Shown: in pieces, positions 59,701 to 64,000 of the stretch
Layout: each line of letters opens with the position of its first letter
Numbering within the stretch: position 1 is the first letter of the stretch
Assembly (NCBI GenBank): GCA_029215795.1
Contig: JARDYH010000007.1
Span: 93,573,263-93,637,262 of the forward strand
Length of the DNA stretch: 64,000 nt
Direction: 5' to 3'
Source: Anniella stebbinsi
Lineage: Eukaryota; Chordata; Lepidosauria; Squamata; Anniellidae
Program-made: the position numbers and the translations under genes
The notes under the pieces: generated by a model
The model's input: only the letters and a program-made list of their open reading frames with translations
Databases searched by the model: none
Told to the model about the DNA's origin: nothing

Positions 59701-60099
59701 GTTGCAGTAATGATGTAGCAGAAGTTATGTTGCATTCTTATTCTGTGGTCCTTTGTATTATCCTATGACAAGCCATAATGTGTGTGTGCTCTACTGTGTA
59801 ATCACGCTGTGTCCTCATGCACAGCAACTTTCTCTATAAGGCATGCTCAGAGACAATAAAAGATTCTGCATGCGGCTGCTACCTTCCTGCCTAGAACATC
59901 TCGGGGTGTGTGTCTTCATTCCTTCATAAAAGCCAAACTGCCTTTCCCTCTAACATAGCTTTGCAAGCCTCCTCTGGAGCTTCCCCAAAAGGAGAAAAAT
60001 TACGTTGGAAAAAACCGGAATCACTGCAGAATGCATGCAAGCCTCCCTCCCTCTGGAAGCCCCCCTAGTTTTGGAGAATTGGTTCTCTCTCCCACCCAC
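56704..60099. other. CCDC28B upstream intron with retroelement remnants
   Basis: No exon was recognised. About 57960-58370 is the ATTTATGACTC...CTCAGGGC repeat plus a GGTCTTTGCCTGGCACCAGA segment; 58430-58870 and 59180-59400 continue an old retroelement; 59714-59918 may be a solo LTR. A splice acceptor for the coding exon is plausible just upstream of 56703 (CTTGGTGCCCCTGAG). Confidence 0.45.
59714..59918 (+). repeat. Putative solo LTR of an endogenous retrovirus
   Basis: Starts TGTAGCAGAAGTTATG; has a TATA-like TCTATAAGG (about 59831), AATAAA (59855-59860), and ends TGTGTGTCTTCA. The TG...CA ends, TATA then poly(A) spacing and about 205-bp size suggest a compact LTR. No target duplication or coding sequence was seen, so this is tentative. 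Confidence 0.4.
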
Positions 60100-61110
60100 C
60101 CCCACCCAACCCGGAGAATACCCTCCCCAGGCAAAGAAGCCGCCCATTGGCCGTTCTTTAAAAGGCGCAACAGACACCCACCGCGCTGCAACCGGCCCTC
60201 CCCGTCTCAGCACTGGCGAGCTCATTTAAGCGCAGCCTAGATCGACCTTTTCTTATTTTCGTCCTGGCATCGCACAGATAGACGGACAAGCGGAGTTGGG
60301 GAAAAGAAAAGCGGATATACAGAGACGGACACAAGCAAAGGTCACCGTGACTTTCGCTTCTGGGCAGGGGGAAAGATCCGTCCTTTTCGTTCGCTCTCCA
60401 TCCGCCATGCCCAACCGGGCGCCTTCCCAATGTGTCGGGGGTCACAAATCCCAACTGCTGGCTGGGGATGATGGGATTTCTGGCCCGACACATCGGAAGG
60501 GGAGCCGGTTGGGAACTCCATTGACAGTCTCTGATTTCCCCGCAACCTCACCCCCACCCCGCCGCCACCGCCGCCGCACCACCCTCCGCAGCCAACGATG
60601 GATGCCAACGTTCCAATTTGGAACGTTCGGTGTCGTTTTCCCCGCTCCGCGTTCCAAATCGGAATGTTCACCTCGCCGCGTTCCATCCGCGGCGCTTGGG
60701 GATGGCGAGCCCCCCCCCCCTCCCCGTGAAACTGACCTCAGCGCGGACAGGCGCGCGGATAGAGGGGAGGCTCCAGCTGCCGCTGCTGCTGCCGCTCCTG
60801 GCCGTCCGCGGCAGCTGCTGGTGTCTTCTCCCCCCTCCCCCTCCGCGCAACCGCGCTGCCGGAGCCAATGGCGGCAGAGTCGAGGGCCAGCCGGGCTCAT
60901 CCGCGCAGAGGCGGCTTTGGAAGCTGGCCCGATCCTGATCGGCAGATCTCTCTCCATGAACTCCAGCAGAGCCTGCTTCGCAAGCCTGCGCCTCGAGAGT
61001 CTTTAAAGAAGTGTCTGGATACAAGCTGGGGTCTTCTGCCTGCAAAACAACCAGGCGATGGTCTCTCCTCCGCCCCCGCCCCACACCCTTGCAAACTTAC
61101 CAGGCATCGT
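60100..61110 (-). promoter_or_regulatory. CpG island, probable CCDC28B promoter and 5' exon
   Basis: Dense CpG, runs of CCCCC/CCGCCG, and GC-box-like sites over about 1 kb, in contrast to AT-rich surroundings. It lies 3.4-4.4 kb upstream of the first CCDC28B coding exon, where mammals have a non-coding first exon. A minus-strand donor-like CTGAG|GTCAGT sits at about 60735-60744. Open frames through the island (up to 236 codons) are expected in stop-poor GC-rich DNA. Two GTTCCAA palindromes and a foldback repeat lie inside. Confidence 0.6.
60408..60518. mobile_element. TACAACTCCCA-type foldback inside the CpG island
   Basis: CCAACCGGGCGCCTTCCCAA and CGGAAGGGGAGCCGGTTGGG are inverted, with AATGTGTCGGGGGTCACAAA and TTCTGGCCCGACACAT inner arms. 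A degraded copy of the family at 20716-20855, GC-shifted by its location. Confidence 0.65.
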
Positions 61111-62136
61111 TGTCCAGGATAGCTGGTGCAAAGGCCTATACTGGGAACGGTCAGCTAAAATCCTGCACCCTGTTGTCACTGCAGGCTGGAGCATAGCGAG
61201 GGCCTCTGGGCGTGTACAAAGTGCATTTCCACCCACAGTGAACAGGCACCTGCCCTCTTTTCTTACCCCGCCTCCATGCTTCTGTGCCCTTCACCACAGC
61301 TTCAGGGCTCATCTCTCCACCACCGCCACCCCTCAATGTGGTAGGTGAAACATCTCCCTTCCCTTCAGGCTCAGGAAAAGCTCCCCCCGTTCCATTTCAA
61401 CCTCCCCCTTTAAAAAAACAAACAACAAAAAAACTGCAGGCACCAAAATGAAGCTTTAGCCCAGACGTGATTGTAGGTGTGCTCATGTGGGCGCTCTCCC
61501 AATGGACAATAGGTCTATTCTACAATATATCAGGCTTTTTGGAGGGGTACACAACCCCAATTATGTTAAATAAAAGTGCTGAAAGCACTTATTCGAAACC
61601 AAAACTTTCAGCAAGCAAGGGCATCCCAGAGGGCAGGGTCTCCTATTGTAGAGCTGTATGATGCGGAAAAGCTTGAAACTTAGTTGAGGAAGCACAAGTA
61701 TGAAATTTCAGTTTCTTACCCAGGCTGCTTTGCTACCTATGTGCCAGGCCAACAAGCCCTCTTCAGCCTCATCCAGTATTGCCTCTTCGGAAGGTCATGG
61801 CCTAAATTTGAACCAGAACTGTGAACACTCAGGCAGGTCTATCTGCCTATATTGTGTCCTTCACAATGATGCCCCTACAATGGGATGGCTCATGCCAGGA
61901 GGGCAGGGAAGGTGCTCTGCACAGGCAGAGAGGCACACGCATCGCCTGATGGAAGGCTGAGCCTTCCCACAGGCAAGTGGGAGCAAATTGCCGTAGGTGG
62001 TTCAAGAACCCAGAAAAGGCTGCATCAGACCATTGTAAGAATCTAGTACCTGAAATAAAACAGGCTAGTAGAATGGTCACAGGGGCTCCACGATCAAGGA
62101 AACTCAACTTATGTGTAGCCATGAACGTATCACGGT

Positions 62137-62215
62137 GGCCCCGTTCAGACAACACCGTTAACCATGCTGGTTAAGGGTTTTTGGTTAAGCAGCAGGGTTA
62201 ACGGTGTCATCTGAC
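62137..62215. mobile_element. Foldback element, GGCCCCGTTCAGA family copy 3
   Basis: TGGCCCCGTTCAGACAACAC, GTTAACCATGCTGGTTAAGG and GGGTTAACGGTGTCATCTGA reproduce the 29507-29607 layout with a degraded right end. Confidence 0.6.
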
Positions 62216-63477
62216 TTACCTCATATCACTATGAGGCCAGACCAAATGCCAAAATATGGTTTTCAGTATTATGAAAATGAACAGGCAGGAGCGTCAGCAC
62301 AGACTTCCCCTCCTCTGCAGAGCACAGAAATATCCCATTGTTGATTTACATCAAACCAGTTTGCTTCTTCATGCAAACACAGCAAAGTATAATTTACTGA
62401 AAATGGAATTTTCTGACTTTGCAGAGGGCTTTGTGCTTAATTTCTAAGACAAGAGATAATAGGGCTTTGGCTTATGTGCCACTCACTCCACATGGCCAAT
62501 AAGCCTGGGGCCTGAATTTCAAGGTTGTTCAGAAAGGAAGACACACTGCAGTAGTTCAGTTGTAAGGCAAATATATTTTGCACAAGCTTACTGGTACTTT
62601 TATTCGCATATTCCGGGATTTAGCTCTAGCAAACCCTAGCATAAATTAAGACCTGGTTAAGTTACCACAAGCACCAGTTGTAACTTATCAGGCAAATTGC
62701 TGGCTGTGGGCTACTAGTATAATATATAGATATGTTTTCATAGTATATTATATTTTACATGGATGTGCCAGAATTCAAAGAACAACAGAATTCAGTTCTG
62801 GGTAGCCAGCAGAACTTTGGATATCTGCAATGTAATATGTGCCAAACCACTTTGAAATTCAAGAGTAGGGAAAGATGAGAAACAGTTTGCAATTGATGTG
62901 GAAGGCTATGACTTAAAGTATAAAGATAAGCCTAGTCATATGAAAACAAAAGTATATGTACATTTATAGTATAGTAAAATATCACCTTGGACCAATACTA
63001 GGATAGAGCCTTCTTGAATTGGGGCCTAAATGTTTGATATGGATGCTTCAGAATTCTGACTTCTCCTAATCTGCATAACAGTGTTACTTCTGGAGCCCTT
63101 ACACATTTGAACTAAGCAAACGAAACTATTTCCCAGCCCCATTTGCACAGCTTACAGTGCCCAGAAAATGTTACAAACACAGTCCCACCCCTTTGAAAAG
63201 GGCCAAAATGGTATTTTGGCTAATTAGGGCCAAGGCTGGAAATGGCTATTCTGTGCCAAGCTGAACAGCCTGCCTCACTATCCAAAATGATGAACAAAGA
63301 AGAAGCACAGACATGCCGTCAGCAAGTTTATGTTCATTTCTGTTGAATACAAAGATACATACAACAAATCTGGATATAGTGTGTATTTGTACCACAGCAT
63401 TAAAAAAAAGTTGGAAGGTTTTCTTGAAACAGCAGAAGCTGAGAGAAACATCTGGATAAAGGTGGTTGCCTCTGCTT

Positions 63478-63480
<3 letters not shown>

Positions 63481-63516
<36 letters not shown>
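63481..63516. repeat. (ATC)n microsatellite
   Basis: Twelve perfect ATC units. Confidence 0.95.
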
Positions 63517-63518
<2 letters not shown>

Positions 63519-64000
63519 AGAGCAAAGCTGTGGCCCCCATTTACATTCACCTGCTGTTTGTCAGCTCTACCTGCTTCTAGAAATGTCCTGGTGGACAGAG
63601 CTTTGATGCAGTAGCCACCTCCAGGCAAGGGGACCAGGGAAACAAAACAGAACCCCAAAAGAGATGGAGATGGATGTGCCAACCTGAGTGTGAGGTTTAC
63701 GCTGCATAAAATGCAAGACCAATCCTGTTTCCTAAAGTCTGGTTTCCTTTAACACAGAGATTGCAAAGTTGCTTTCCATGGCTGCTCCCAAACCTCATCT
63801 TTGAACAGCTGACAGCGTGACACCTAACTAGAGAGCAGGCAGCTCAAGCAAGACAGGAATTATGATCAATGCTAAAATGGTCCCAGGAGGGAGAAAAGCG
63901 AAGTTTTAAAAGCAAACAGGCAGCTACTGAAAGTAAGTTTGCCATTGTTTTTAAAATCAGGAAGCAGCACAAATTAAGATTATGAACATAAATTAGTCCC

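Larger units (their letters stand above)
61111..64000. other. Right-end region without a recognised gene
   Basis: No exon of the expected neighbour TXLNA was found. Contents: GC-rich downstream edge of the island, a foldback at 62137-62215, AT-rich tracts, and an (ATC)n repeat. TTTATT at 62599-62604 could be a minus-strand poly(A) signal if a TXLNA 3' UTR enters from the right; that is speculation from synteny. Confidence 0.4.

Noticed and set aside
60296..61006. 236-codon plus-strand open frame
   Set aside because: It lies in a CpG island, where stops are rare, is rich in Pro/Arg/Ala, overlaps a foldback repeat and has no recognisable domain or splice-linked partner.
61111..64000. TXLNA expected from synteny
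   Set aside because: No coiled-coil coding exon or conserved taxilin segment was seen in any frame; it probably lies beyond the right edge.

Overview
The window is nuclear DNA of a vertebrate, most likely a squamate reptile (a lizard). Genes are split into short exons with GT/AG boundaries. Introns and spacers are full of CR1-type and R4-type LINE pieces, tRNA- and 5S-rRNA-derived SINEs and many foldback DNA-transposon remnants typical of lizard genomes. Gene names come from reading spliced exons against remembered vertebrate orthologues; no database search was run. Repeat edges are approximate unless a terminal repeat is described.

Five protein genes are assembled exon by exon. EIF3I (minus, 425-9898, running off the left edge) and TMEM234 (plus, 10644-16095) are head to head and share a compact promoter with about ten ETS-like sites. 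TMEM234 is tail to tail with DCDC2B (minus, 18058-37069). After a repeat-rich spacer come IQCC (minus, 43620-47836) and CCDC28B (minus, about 51721-56703). A CpG island at about 60.1-61.1 kb is the probable CCDC28B promoter and 5' exon. Order and orientation match the human 1p35 block (TXLNA-CCDC28B-IQCC-DCDC2B-TMEM234-EIF3I, reversed here), so this is conserved synteny. TXLNA would be next on the right, but none of its coding exons is visible.

Roles are mixed. EIF3I is a core translation-initiation subunit and TMEM234 a small membrane protein. DCDC2B (tandem doublecortin domains) and CCDC28B (a Bardet-Biedl/ciliogenesis modifier) are linked to microtubules or cilia. The IQCC promoter carries a good RFX X-box, which suggests that the DCDC2B-IQCC-CCDC28B part may share ciliary regulation.

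I see no bacterial-type system, CRISPR array, toxin or intact virus. The most unusual material is a set of inverted-repeat mobile elements: a TA-flanked family with about 160-bp arms, a hAT-like family with 8-bp target duplications, a CpG-rich element full of GCGCATTAT motifs, a 58-bp perfect palindrome and nested insertions. Gene-level oddities are a predicted 22-bp DCDC2B microexon, a short IQCC ending at a TGA, and an unclear CCDC28B C-terminus.
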